DNA of 64,000 bases, from contig NZ_RQIH01000004.1 of assembly GCF_003939025.1 (NCBI RefSeq), positions 310,001 to 374,000 on the forward strand. Direction: 5' to 3'. The position numbers were made by a program, and so were the translations under genes. The stretch is from Rhizobium sophoriradicis (GTDB lineage: Bacteria; Pseudomonadota; Alphaproteobacteria; Rhizobiales; Rhizobiaceae). Under the pieces are notes generated by a model. The model saw only the letters and a program-made list of their open reading frames with translations, made no database searches and was not told where the DNA came from. Position 1 is the stretch's first letter. The number at the start of each line of letters is the position of its first letter. Shown piece by piece: positions 25,009-33,256 of this stretch.

Positions 25009-25736
25009 ACGAGATCCGGCCTGCCGGGCCGCGTGACGATCCGCGTTTCGGCCGAGCCGATGATGATGCAGGTCGCCATATCGGCCATCGAGGCATCCGC
25101 CTGGGACAGCGGCTGTACGGCGATACGTTCGTCCGGCCGCCCGGCCGCGCGCCCGAAAATGACCGGTGTCGCTGCCGGCAGATGGTCGCGCAACAGCTTG
25201 AAGGCCTCGCCGAGCTGCCAGGGCCGCGCCCGGCTGATCGGATTATAGATGGCGATGACGAAGCCGGCCCTGGCCGCCAATTCGAGGCGGTTTTCTATTA
25301 TATTCCAAGGCTTTAGATTGTCGGATAGCGAGATGGCGCAGAAATCGTGGCCAAGCGGTGCCCCGGCTCTCGCGGCCACCGCCAGCATCGCCGTGATGCC
25401 GGGCAGGATGGTGAGATCGACCGCGCGCCAGGCGGCTGGTCCGTTCTCGATCGCCTCGCAGACGGCGGCAGCCATGGCGAAGACACCGGGATCGCCGCCA
25501 GAGACGACGCAGACCTTGGCGCCACCCGCGGCCATCGAAAGTGCCGCCCCTGCCCTGTCGAGCTCTTCGCGATTGTCCGAGGCATGGCGCAGCTGATCGT
25601 GGCGGAGCTGCAGCCTGTCGAGATAGGGTCCATAACCGAAGAAATCCGTCGCTGCGTCGACGGCGGCCAACGCTTCGGGCGTCATCTGTTCGGGATTACC
25701 GGGGCCGGTGCCGATCACGAAAAGCGCGCCGCTCAT
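24972..25736 (-). CDS. cobJ: Precorrin-3B C17-methyltransferase (ring contraction)
   Basis: A 254-residue SAM-dependent methyltransferase converting precorrin-3B to precorrin-4. It shows LFVIGTGPGNPEQMTPEALAA, DFFGYGPYLDRL, VVSGGDPGVFAMAAAVCEA, ILPGITAMLAVAARAGAPLGHDFCAISLSDNLKPW, FVIAIYNPISRARPWQ and GSAETRIV. The start overlaps the cobI stop by 4 bp (ATGA). The last 37 bp overlap the end of cobK. Confidence 0.95.
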   Translation of the reverse strand: MSGALFVIGTGPGNPEQMTPEALAAVDAATDFFGYGPYLDRLQLRHDQLRHASDNREELDRAGAALSMAAGGAKVCVVSGGDPGVFAMAAAVCEAIENGPAAWRAVDLTILPGITAMLAVAARAGAPLGHDFCAISLSDNLKPWNIIENRLELAARAGFVIAIYNPISRARPWQLGEAFKLLRDHLPAATPVIFGRAAGRPDERIAVQPLSQADASMADMATCIIIGSAETRIVTRPGRPDLVYTPRFMAEGKR

Positions 25737-26464
25737 CGGCGGCCCTCCCAGCCCGGCACCAGGACAAGCGAAAAATACGGCGCATCGCCGTCGGCCCTGT
25801 CGGCAAGCTTTGCCATGGCCGCATTCGCCATGGTGCCGCGTTCGACATAGACGGCTTCGCCGAGTCGTCCGGCAGTTTCCAGCGCCCGGCGGATTTTCGG
25901 CAGATTGCGGCCGACCTTCATGATGACGGCGGCCTGCGTATCGGCCAGGCGGCGCGTCAGCTCGGCCTCGGCCATCGTACCGGGCAGTACGGAAAGCACG
26001 TCGTCGCCTTGGACGATCGGCATGCCGGCCAAGGACCAGCAGCCCGACATGGCGCTGATGCCGGGGATCACTTCGGTCGGGTAGCGCTGGGAAAGTCTGA
26101 CATGCAGGTGCATGTAGGAGCCGTAGAAGAGCGGATCGCCCTCGCTGAGCACGGCGACGGTCCGCCCGGCATCGAGATGGCCGGCGATTGCCTCGGCAGA
26201 CCGGTCATAGAACTGGGTGATCAGGCTCAGGTAACGCTCGTCGTTCTTGTCGATCTCGGTGGTGACGGGATAATAGAGCGGCAGCAACGTCACGCCGGAT
26301 TTCAGCAGCGGCTCGACGATCGCCTTGCCGTTGCCGCCCCTGCCCTCTTTGGCGAAATAGGCGATCACGTCGGCATCTTCGATGGCGCGGACGGCTTTAA
26401 GGGTCAAGAGCTCCGGGTCGCCGGGACCCGTGCCGACGCCGATCAGGCGGCCTTGTCTTGTCAT
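25733..26464 (-). CDS. cobI: Precorrin-2 C20-methyltransferase
   Basis: A 243-residue methyltransferase giving precorrin-3A. It shows LIGVGTGPGDPELLTLKAVRAI, VLSEGDPLFYGSYMHLHVRL, VIPGISAMSGCWSLAGMPIVQGDDVLSVLPGT and AVIMKVGRNLPKIRRAL. The ATG at 26464 overlaps the cobH stop by 4 bp, ruling out the 87-residue N-terminal extension that is open in this frame. It lies in the cobGHIJ run of overlapping genes. Confidence 0.95.
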   Translation of the reverse strand: MTRQGRLIGVGTGPGDPELLTLKAVRAIEDADVIAYFAKEGRGGNGKAIVEPLLKSGVTLLPLYYPVTTEIDKNDERYLSLITQFYDRSAEAIAGHLDAGRTVAVLSEGDPLFYGSYMHLHVRLSQRYPTEVIPGISAMSGCWSLAGMPIVQGDDVLSVLPGTMAEAELTRRLADTQAAVIMKVGRNLPKIRRALETAGRLGEAVYVERGTMANAAMAKLADRADGDAPYFSLVLVPGWEGRR

Positions 26465-27093
26465 AGGCCCGGCCTCGCCAGCGCATTGATGGCGGCCGCC
26501 GTCATGGCGCTGCCGCCGAGCCGGCCGCGCACGATGGCAAAGGGGACGCCATAGGAATTTTCCGCCAGCGCATCTTTCGATTCCGCCGCGCCGACGAAAC
26601 CAACCGGCATGCCGAGGATAGCAGCGGGTTTGGGGGCGCCATCGCGCAGCAGTTCGAGCAGGTGGAACAGCGCCGTCGGCGCATTGCCGATCGCGACGAT
26701 GCTTCCGCCGAGCCGGTCGAGCCACAGATGCATGGCGGCGGCCGAGCGCGTATTGCCGGTCTTAACCGCAAGCTCCGGCGTGGCGGGATCGCGCAGCGTG
26801 CAGATCACCTCATTCAGCGCCGGCAGCCGCGCCCGCGTAACGCCCTGAGCGACCATTTCCGCGTCGCAAAAGATCGGCGCCCCACCTTTCAGCGCCGCGC
26901 GCGCCGCGCTGACGACATCGGCGGAAAACACAAAATGCTCCGCCGCTTCGACCAGCCCGCAGGCATGGATCATGCGCACGGCGATGTCGGCTTGATCTTC
27001 GGTGAAGCGCGAAAGATCGGCCTCGGCGCGGATGATCGCAAAGGAACGCTCATAGATCGCGTCGCCGCTGCGGATATAATCGTAGTCTGGCAT
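26461..27093 (-). CDS. cobH: Precorrin-8X methylmutase
   Basis: A 210-residue enzyme that moves the C11 methyl to C12 to give hydrogenobyrinate. It shows YDYIRSGDAIYERSFAIIRAE, RMIHACGLVEAAEHFVFS (active-site His in MIHACG), PIFCDAEMVAQGV, GNAPTALFHLLEL and GMPVGFVGAAESKDALAE. It starts 2 bp after the cobG stop and overlaps cobI by 4 bp. Confidence 0.96.
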   Translation of the reverse strand: MPDYDYIRSGDAIYERSFAIIRAEADLSRFTEDQADIAVRMIHACGLVEAAEHFVFSADVVSAARAALKGGAPIFCDAEMVAQGVTRARLPALNEVICTLRDPATPELAVKTGNTRSAAAMHLWLDRLGGSIVAIGNAPTALFHLLELLRDGAPKPAAILGMPVGFVGAAESKDALAENSYGVPFAIVRGRLGGSAMTAAAINALARPGL

Positions 27094-27095
27094 TG

Positions 27096-28478
27096 CTATT
27101 CCTGTCGCAGCGCCTTCGAAACGCCGGTTGCGCCAAGCCGTGTAAGGCAGGCGGCAGCCGATTCGCCAGCGCCTCTGTTGTCTTCAATGGACCGGGCGAG
27201 CCTCTCTATAGCGAAATCGATCCGACCGCCAGCGATCCGTTCATCCGGCCGATCGATTGCCAACCCGTTGAGGATCAGATCGTAACCTTCAGCCGTGCCG
27301 GTCAGCGTCAGCGCCGGGCGCGCATGCGCGCAGCCCTTGGCACAGCCGGAGAGATGCAGCGTCAGCGAGCCGTCGAAGAGGGCGGGCGCCGCGGCCAGGA
27401 TGCGGCGTGCCAGCGTTCTTGTCTCGTAAAAGGCGGAGCCGCAGGCACCGGCGCCGGCGCAGGCGGCGATCTGCTCGGCTTTCTCGCCGGGTTGCGCGCT
27501 GAAGCCATATCTGGCGGCCGCAGCCTCGATCGCCGGCACTCTCTCTGCCGGCAAGCCGAGGAAGAAGAAACCGCGACCCGGCGCCAGCCGGATGGCCGCT
27601 GCGCTTGCGGCGGCGGCGAGATCGAGCAGGGCGGTCAGATCGGACGCCCTCGTCTGCCCGAATTCCGGTCGCACGCCGAGCACGGCCTTGCCGTCCGCCA
27701 GCCTATGCACACCCGATAGCGGCATCCTTGTCGTGCAGGGCTGAATGGGTCGGATGGCGGCCATGGCGGGAAAATGGGTTCGCAGCAGCATCGGATCGAT
27801 ATCCCGTGCCCGCCTGCCCTGCCCGAGCATTACCAGCAGGCTCAGGATTTCGCCGACGGCTGAGACGGCCGCTTCCGCAGGACCGACTGCGACCGGGGTT
27901 GCGGTCGCACCATCGCCATTGATGGCGACCAGCCAATGCGACTGCGATAGTGCGACGACACGGATATCGGCGGAAAGCGCCGATAAGCCGAACACCCCAC
28001 TGCCGTCGATGACGATCGACAGTTTCGGCGCAAGCCCCGGCGAGGCAAGCAGATCCTGAAGCTTGCTGCGCAATGCCAGTTCCATTGCAGCCGGATCGCT
28101 CACCTCTTCCGGGTCGATGCCGTGCAGCGGCGAGATCTCGATTGCCGGCCCGTCCGGCACCGTGATGCCGGCGGCGTCGATATCGGCGGCGAGCTTTCCC
28201 ACCGTCTCGGCCCGCAGCCCGCGGATCTGCAGATTGCCGCGCGCGGTGATCTCGAGAATGCCGTTTCCATGCGCCGCAGCCGAGTGGGCAAGGGCGGAGA
28301 ATTGCGAGAGCGTCAACGCGCCGCCGGCCGGCCGCAGCCGCACGAGCAGGCCGTCGCCGGTCCGCATCGGCGCGGCAAGGGCGGGGCAGGTGCCGCGCGC
28401 GCGCTGCTTCGCCGCCGCGCGGTCATGACCGTCGGTCGCCTGTCCCTTGTCGATCGCCTTGGCGGTCTCTATGCCCAT
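27096..28478 (-). CDS. cobG: Precorrin-3B synthase
   Basis: A 460-residue nitrite/sulphite-reductase-type oxygenase that forms precorrin-3B with O2, the marker step of the aerobic route. It has two ferredoxin-like half domains (RLRPAGGALTLSQFSALAHSAAAHGNGILEITARGNLQIRG) and [4Fe-4S] cysteines in CAGAGAC and SGCAKGCAH. The start is taken at ATG 28478 with GAGG upstream. It is the head of the cobGHIJ genes, 71 bp downstream of cobF. Confidence 0.94.
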   Translation of the reverse strand: MGIETAKAIDKGQATDGHDRAAAKQRARGTCPALAAPMRTGDGLLVRLRPAGGALTLSQFSALAHSAAAHGNGILEITARGNLQIRGLRAETVGKLAADIDAAGITVPDGPAIEISPLHGIDPEEVSDPAAMELALRSKLQDLLASPGLAPKLSIVIDGSGVFGLSALSADIRVVALSQSHWLVAINGDGATATPVAVGPAEAAVSAVGEILSLLVMLGQGRRARDIDPMLLRTHFPAMAAIRPIQPCTTRMPLSGVHRLADGKAVLGVRPEFGQTRASDLTALLDLAAAASAAAIRLAPGRGFFFLGLPAERVPAIEAAAARYGFSAQPGEKAEQIAACAGAGACGSAFYETRTLARRILAAAPALFDGSLTLHLSGCAKGCAHARPALTLTGTAEGYDLILNGLAIDRPDERIAGGRIDFAIERLARSIEDNRGAGESAAACLTRLGATGVSKALRQE

Positions 28479-28549
28479 TCTCAATCCTCGGTCCGTTTCT
28501 TACATGATCGCGGCGTGCGCGGCAAAACATGGTGGAAACGCTCGACCGG

Positions 28550-29314
28550 CTATTCCTCAAAATCCCGGCCCTTGCGCAGGAGATAGATGTCCATGATCCA
28601 GCCATGCCGCTGCCGGGCCTCGCTCCTGAGTGTCAGGATATCGGCCGCGACATCGCCGAGCCGTCCTGACCGGACGATCTCGTCCTTGGTACCGAGATAA
28701 GCGCCCCAGAAAATCTCAGCATTGGGGTCGTCGATCTTGGCAAAAGCCTGTTCGCCGTCGAGCATGACGACCGTCGAGGGCGCCTGGAGCCCCTTCCGCG
28801 CCAGCCGGCGCCCCGTGGTAATTTCGATCGGCCTGCCGACGAGATTGACCGGGATCTTGTGGCTGGCCGCCAGGACCTGGATGCTGGTGATGCCGGGAAC
28901 GACACTGTAATCGAAATCCACGTCGACTTGCTGCCGCACCCGCTCGACGATGCGGATCGTGCTGTCATAGAGACTGGGATCCCCCCAGACCAGAAAGGCG
29001 CCGCTGCCATGCTCGGGCAGGCCGGCGATCAGCTTTCCATAGATATGGGCGATCTCGCCATGCCAGGTGTCGACGCTTTGCGCGTAGCTTCTGTCGGCCG
29101 TCTGTCTCTGCGGCACTGCGAATTCTGAAATCCTGATCCCCGGCCGTGTGATATATCGCTCGCAGATCTCGCGGCGGACTTCGGCAAGCTCTTCCTTGGC
29201 GGCGCCCTTGAGCGGCAGGAAGATCACGTCGGCGGCGTTCATCGCGTTGATTGCCTGTATGGTGACGTGCTCCGGGTTGCCCGTGCCGATACCGATGATA
29301 TGGATGTGCTTCAC
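28550..29314 (-). CDS. cobF: Precorrin-6A synthase (deacetylating)
   Basis: A 254-residue SAM-dependent methyltransferase that adds the C1 methyl with loss of acetate. It shows KHIHIIGIGTGNPEHVTIQAINAM, VIFLPLKGAAKEELAEVRREIC, FLVWGDPSLYDSTIRIVERV, VVPGITSIQVLAASHKIPVNLVGRPIEITTGRRL and IFWGAYLGTKDEI. GTG 29314 with GGGAG 7 nt upstream is the best start, which removes a ~104-residue open extension running through the intergenic parS site. No cobalamin riboswitch was found upstream. Confidence 0.92.
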   Translation of the reverse strand: MKHIHIIGIGTGNPEHVTIQAINAMNAADVIFLPLKGAAKEELAEVRREICERYITRPGIRISEFAVPQRQTADRSYAQSVDTWHGEIAHIYGKLIAGLPEHGSGAFLVWGDPSLYDSTIRIVERVRQQVDVDFDYSVVPGITSIQVLAASHKIPVNLVGRPIEITTGRRLARKGLQAPSTVVMLDGEQAFAKIDDPNAEIFWGAYLGTKDEIVRSGRLGDVAADILTLRSEARQRHGWIMDIYLLRKGRDFEE

Positions 29315-29382
29315 GCCAATACTCCCATGATTCCTGGCGGTCTTGCCGAAAAAGCCGGATCGCCGCAAGGGCAGGGCAGGGA

Positions 29383-29398
29383 GTTGGCCGCGGCCAAC
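29383..29398. promoter_or_regulatory. parS centromere site, upstream copy
   Basis: GTTGGCCGCGGCCAAC is a perfect 16-bp palindrome that fits the GTTNNNNGCNNNNAAC form of repABC parS sites. It sits between cobF and repA and is repeated exactly at 30759-30774 within repB; both share the flank AG...CT. It would be bound by the RepB protein encoded downstream. Confidence 0.88.
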
Positions 29399-29515
29399 TG
29401 GGCCGACGATGAGGCCCTGGCCCCTATTGTTGCCGCAAATCCCGAATCGTGTCACTTTCAATACGCTTTTTGGCGCTATGTTGACAGAAAAGCGCATCGA
29501 AAAGGATTGGGTGTT

Positions 29516-30712
29516 TTGGACAACATTAGCGTATCGACGACAGATGTGCGGATTGAGCGGCATGCGAACCAGCTTTCGCGGCAATTGAAGCTTCTCCGCG
29601 ACAAGCTGTTTCCGCCGCTCTCGCAAAAGACGCTGCGGACATTCTCCTCCGGCGAGGCCGCCCAGATGATCGGTGTGTCCGACGGCTATCTTCGCCAGCT
29701 TTCGCTTGATGGAAAGGGGCCGCAGCCGGAGCTTTCCCAGAATGGCAGGCGCTCCTATACGCTAGGCCAGATCAATGAATTGCGCCATTATATGGCGAGG
29801 CTGAAGCCGAAGGACGCGCTATCCTATCTTCCCTGGCGGCGCCCCGGCGAGAAGCTGCAGACGGTTGCCGTCACCAATTTCAAGGGCGGTTCGGCCAAGA
29901 CGACGACGACACTCTATCTGGCGCAGTATCTGGCGCTGGCCGGTTACCGGGTGCTCGCCATCGATCTCGATCCGCAGGCCTCGCTTTCCTCCATGCTGGG
30001 CGTCCAGCCCGAATTCGATCTTTCCGATGGCGATACGCTGTATGGCGCCATTCGCTACGATGCCGGTCGCAAGCCGCTGAAGGATATCGTCCGCAAGACC
30101 TATTTCGACGGGCTCGATCTGGTGCCGGGCAATCTCGAGCTGATGGAGTTCGAGCACGAGACGCCGCGGGCGCTCAACGATCGCCAAAAGCCGGCCGAGT
30201 TGTTCTTCCGCCGCGTCGGCGTGGCGATTGCCGAGGTCGAGGCCGAATATGACGTCGTGGTGATCGATTGCCCGCCGCAGCTCGGCTATCTCACCCTCGG
30301 AGCCGTCTGCGCCGCCACATCGCTGCTCATCACCATCCATCCGCAGATGGTCGATGTCGCGTCCATGTCGCAGTTCCTGCTGATGACCTCGGATCTGCTC
30401 TCCGTCGTGCGCAAGGCCGGCGGCGACCTGCAACACGACTTCATCAAATATGTCGTCACTCGCCACGAACCTTTCGACGCCCCCCAGTCGCAGATCGTCG
30501 CGCTGTTGCGCAGCCTGTTCGGCGATGACGTGTTGACGGCAACCATTCTCAAGTCGACGGCGATTGCCGATGCCGGCCTGACCAAGCAGACGCTCTTCGA
30601 AATCGAGAAGGGGCAGGTGCGCCGCTCGACTTACGATCGGGCGTTGGAATCGGTCAATGCCGCCAACAGCGAGGTTCTTGCCGGCATTCACAAAGCCTGG
30701 GGCAGGACATGA
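29516..30712 (+). CDS. repA: Plasmid partitioning ATPase RepA (ParA)
   Basis: A 398-residue ParA-type protein of a repABC replicon. An N-terminal DNA-binding region (FSSGEAAQMIGVSDGYLRQLSLDGKGPQPELSQNGRRSYTLGQI) precedes the deviant Walker A, FKGGSAKTTTTLYLAQYLA, with Walker A' in IDLDPQASLS and Walker B in VVVIDCPPQLG. It drives plasmid segregation and represses the operon together with RepB. The best start is TTG 29516, with AAAGGA nine bases upstream; no in-frame ATG is well placed. A TTGACA box at 29481 may be the -35 element. It overlaps repB by 4 bp. Confidence 0.93.
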   Translation: MDNISVSTTDVRIERHANQLSRQLKLLRDKLFPPLSQKTLRTFSSGEAAQMIGVSDGYLRQLSLDGKGPQPELSQNGRRSYTLGQINELRHYMARLKPKDALSYLPWRRPGEKLQTVAVTNFKGGSAKTTTTLYLAQYLALAGYRVLAIDLDPQASLSSMLGVQPEFDLSDGDTLYGAIRYDAGRKPLKDIVRKTYFDGLDLVPGNLELMEFEHETPRALNDRQKPAELFFRRVGVAIAEVEAEYDVVVIDCPPQLGYLTLGAVCAATSLLITIHPQMVDVASMSQFLLMTSDLLSVVRKAGGDLQHDFIKYVVTRHEPFDAPQSQIVALLRSLFGDDVLTATILKSTAIADAGLTKQTLFEIEKGQVRRSTYDRALESVNAANSEVLAGIHKAWGRT

Positions 30713-31707
30713 GCAGACGCGATCGCCTGAAAGGTCTTTTCGACGATACGGCGCAGGAGTTGGCCGCGGCCAACTACGAAGAGTCTTCTTCGCGCGGATC
30801 GGCCGGGCCGGTCCGGACGATGGCGCTGACCCTCGGCCGCATGGAGGAAGAGAGCAGGGCGATGCAGGAGGCTTTGCTCTCCGGCGAACGCATCGTCGAA
30901 CTCGATCCCGATCTGATCGATTCCTCTTTCGTCCGTGACCGGCTTGCCGACCAGCCGCTCGATATGGAAGACGAGCTGGTGCAGTCGATTGCCGAGAACG
31001 GCCAGGAAGTGCCGGTGCTCGTTCGTCGCCATCCCGACAACGAGGCCCGTTACCAGATCGCTTATGGCCATCGCCGCCTGCAGGCCGTCAAGCTGCTTGG
31101 GCGCAAAGTGCAGGCGATCGTCCGCCAGCTCGACGATACCGATGTCGTCATCGCTCAGGGCATCGAGAACTCGGCGCGCCGCAATCTTTCCTATATCGAG
31201 CGCGCTGTCTTTGCCCTCAATCTCGAGCTCAAGGGGTTTGAGCGCCCTGTTATCATGAAGGCGCTGTCGACCGACAAGACGGAGCTGTCGAAGCTGTTGT
31301 CGGTCGCAAAAGCCATCCCGGCCGAGATCGTCCGCTCCGTGGGAGCTGCCCCAGGCATCGGACGGCGTAAATGGATGGCGCTTGCCCAGGACTGGAACGG
31401 GATGACGGCGGCGCGGCTTGCGAAGCTAGTCGCCTCCGAACGGTTCATGACGGAAGAGAGCGACCGCCGTTTCGAACTTTTGGTTGCCGAGCTCGCCCGG
31501 AAAGAGGCGAAGCCGGAGCCGGCGGAATATGACTGGAAGCCGAAGAGCGGCGGCAGCAAGATTGCCGGCCGAATCAGAAGCGCCGGCAATTCTTTCACGA
31601 TCGCGTTGAAGACCGGCGATGCGCCGGATTTCGGCGCTTACATTTCACGCCGTCTCGATGAGCTTTACGAAGCCTATCGGGCCGGCAAGTTGCAAGCAGG
31701 AGAGTAG
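30709..31707 (+). CDS. repB: Plasmid partitioning protein RepB (ParB)
   Basis: A 332-residue ParB-family protein. The ParB/Sulfiredoxin-like domain (VRDRLADQPLDMEDELVQSIAENGQEVPVLVRRHPDNEARYQIAYGHRRLQAVKLLG) carries the GHRR CTPase motif. A helix-turn-helix segment for parS binding follows (YIERAVFALNLELKGFERPVIMKALSTDKTELSKLL), then a C-terminal dimerisation region. Translation is coupled to repA by the ATGA overlap. A copy of parS lies inside the coding sequence near codon 17. Confidence 0.94.
   Translation: MSRRDRLKGLFDDTAQELAAANYEESSSRGSAGPVRTMALTLGRMEEESRAMQEALLSGERIVELDPDLIDSSFVRDRLADQPLDMEDELVQSIAENGQEVPVLVRRHPDNEARYQIAYGHRRLQAVKLLGRKVQAIVRQLDDTDVVIAQGIENSARRNLSYIERAVFALNLELKGFERPVIMKALSTDKTELSKLLSVAKAIPAEIVRSVGAAPGIGRRKWMALAQDWNGMTAARLAKLVASERFMTEESDRRFELLVAELARKEAKPEPAEYDWKPKSGGSKIAGRIRSAGNSFTIALKTGDAPDFGAYISRRLDELYEAYRAGKLQAGE
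30759..30774. promoter_or_regulatory. parS centromere site, internal repB copy
   Basis: A second exact copy of GTTGGCCGCGGCCAAC, located within the first 70 bp of repB, where it encodes LAAAN. Two identical palindromes bracketing repA make this the probable partition locus. Confidence 0.85.
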
Positions 31708-31717
31708 GCCGCAAAAG

Positions 31718-31767
31718 AAAAAAGCCTCCGAACGTTGCCGCCGCGGAAGCCTTTCTCATATCTGGAC
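31718..31767 (-). ncRNA. Antisense incompatibility RNA (ctRNA) between repB and repC
   Basis: The minus strand of the 154-bp repB-repC gap has TTGACA (31802-31797), a 17-bp spacer, GATTCT as -10, and about 10 bases later a ~50-nt transcript that ends in a hairpin (GCTTCCG pairing with CGGAGGC) followed by six T residues. This is the standard small counter-transcribed RNA of repABC plasmids that represses repC. Ends are estimated from the promoter and terminator. Confidence 0.8.
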
Positions 31768-31861
31768 AATCTGAGAATCGCACTTCCTCGAATCACTGTC
31801 AAGCGTCTTCGGCATCCTTTTGGGTGGTAGGTTTCTTTTGCCTTGAAAAAAGGTGAGGGAC

Positions 31862-33076
31862 ATGGAGCCTCAATATATATCGACGCCCTTTGGGCGGCGA
31901 TCGATGACGCTTGGCATGCTGGCAAGTCAGGAAAGCGCCAGCAAGGTCGATCCGGACGCATCGGTCGACAAGTGGAAGATCTTTCGTGCGCTCTGCGAGG
32001 CTAAGGACATGATCGGCGTGTCCGATCGCGCGCTCGCTGTTCTCAACGCGCTGTTGACCTTCTATCCCAAGAACGAGATTGCCGAGGCCAACGGTTTCGT
32101 CGTCTTTCCTTCGAATGAGCAGCTGTCGCTGCGCACCCATGGCATGGCCGGCACGACGCTGCGGCGGAACCTGGCGATGCTGGTGGAGGCCGGCCTGATC
32201 ATCCGGCGCGATAGCCCGAACGGCAAACGGTTTGCCCGCCGCAATGGTGAGGGCGGGCTTGGCGAGGCCTTCGGCTTCAGCCTGGCGCCGCTTTTAGCGC
32301 GCGCCGGCGAGATCGAAGCGCAGGCGGCCCAGGTGATGGCCGACAGGCTCGAATGGAAGCGTCTGAGAGAGCGTCTGACGCTCTGCCGACGTGACATAGC
32401 CAAACTGATCGAGATCGCGCTGGAAGAGGAAATTGCGGGCGAATGGATCGAGATGCAGAAGCATTTCGATCTGCTCTCGGCCAGCCTGCCGCGTCGGCCG
32501 TCGGCGGCGGAGATGAAAAGCCTCCTGACGGATCTCGACGCGTTCCGCGGAATGATCATCAAGACGCTGGAATCGAAAACGAAAACAGAAAAAACAGACG
32601 CCAATGACAGCCAAAACGGTCGGCACATACATAATTCAAACCCACACCCCATATCTGAACTTGAACCAAGCTTCGAAACGAAGCAGGGCGCAAAGCCGGA
32701 GGAAGAAGCGCGGGCGTGGCGGGAGCCGCCAAAATCCTTCCCGCTTGCCATGGTGTTGCAGGCCTGCCCCGAGATCATCGCTTATGGGCCGGGCGGCGGG
32801 ATCGGCAGCTGGCGGGATCTAATGGCCGCGGCCGTCATCGTCCGCTCGACACTGGGCGTCAGCCCGAGCGCCTATCAGGAGGCCTGCGAAATCATGGGGC
32901 CGGAAAACGCCGCCACGGTGATCGCCTGCATTCTGGAGCGAGGCGGCCATATCAACTCGGCCGGAGGCTATCTGCGCGACCTGACCCGAAGGGCGGAGCG
33001 CGGCGAATTCTCGCTCGGGCCGATGCTGATGGCGTTGATGCGGGCAAATGGTCCGCTGGCGAGGAGAACCGGGTGA
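31862..33076 (+). CDS. repC: Replication initiator RepC
   Basis: A 404-residue RepC, the initiator of repABC replicons. The N-terminal half has winged-helix-like segments (TPFGRRSMTLGMLASQ, WKIFRALCEAKDMIGVSDRALAVLNALLTFYP, LSLRTHGMAGTTLRRNLAMLVEAGLIIRRDSPNGKRFARR) and the C-terminal half the conserved PSAYQEACEIMGPENAATVIACILERGGHINSAGGYLRDLTRRAERGEFSLGPMLMALMR. ATG 31862 follows AAAGGTGAGGGAC. Its expression is expected to be limited by the antisense RNA in the leader. Confidence 0.95.
   Translation: MEPQYISTPFGRRSMTLGMLASQESASKVDPDASVDKWKIFRALCEAKDMIGVSDRALAVLNALLTFYPKNEIAEANGFVVFPSNEQLSLRTHGMAGTTLRRNLAMLVEAGLIIRRDSPNGKRFARRNGEGGLGEAFGFSLAPLLARAGEIEAQAAQVMADRLEWKRLRERLTLCRRDIAKLIEIALEEEIAGEWIEMQKHFDLLSASLPRRPSAAEMKSLLTDLDAFRGMIIKTLESKTKTEKTDANDSQNGRHIHNSNPHPISELEPSFETKQGAKPEEEARAWREPPKSFPLAMVLQACPEIIAYGPGGGIGSWRDLMAAAVIVRSTLGVSPSAYQEACEIMGPENAATVIACILERGGHINSAGGYLRDLTRRAERGEFSLGPMLMALMRANGPLARRTG
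32565..32670. other. AT-rich segment within repC, probable origin of replication
   Basis: About 100 bp in the middle of repC is markedly A-rich (GAAAACGAAAACAGAAAAAA and CACATACATAATTCAAACC) against a GC-rich gene. In studied repABC plasmids oriV lies in such an AT-rich stretch inside repC. The exact limits are inferred. Confidence 0.6.
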
Positions 33077-33204
33077 CCGATTGGCCAAAAAGCCTCGCGC
33101 CAGCTGCGAGGGTTAGAAGGAGATGCGGCATGTCGATGAGACCTTAACGCTCTTTCTTCCCCACAGCTTTTGTTGAAATACACCGTTAACCATGTCATAG
33201 TGAC

Positions 33205-33229
33205 GGAAGAAAAGACGTCTTTTGCTTCC
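33205..33229. promoter_or_regulatory. Palindrome upstream of the plasmid-associated gene
   Basis: AAAAGACGTCTTTT (33210-33223) is a perfect 14-bp palindrome, extended to an almost symmetric 25 bp by GGAAG and CTTCC. It lies 28 bp before the next gene in the 180-bp gap after repC and may be its operator. The same AAGACGTCTT core occurs at 54235-54244. Confidence 0.45.
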
Positions 33230-33256
33230 ATTTGTGGAAAACCGTAAAGTTTAACA

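Noticed and set aside
29267-29515. N-terminal extension of RepA from 29267
   Set aside because: RepA proteins are about 400 residues, and the extension runs through parS and into cobF on the other strand.
28480-29515. Cobalamin riboswitch expected upstream of cobG or cobF
   Set aside because: I searched the short gaps by eye for a B12-box-like sequence and saw none; a covariance-model search would be decisive.
29315-29626. N-terminal extension of cobF to position 29626
   Set aside because: It crosses the parS site and the repA promoter region; GTG 29314 has a proper ribosome-binding site and gives the normal CobF length.
32822-32835. Third parS-like sequence (TGGCCGCGGCCGTC) in repC
   Set aside because: It does not have the outer GTT/AAC bases of the two real sites.
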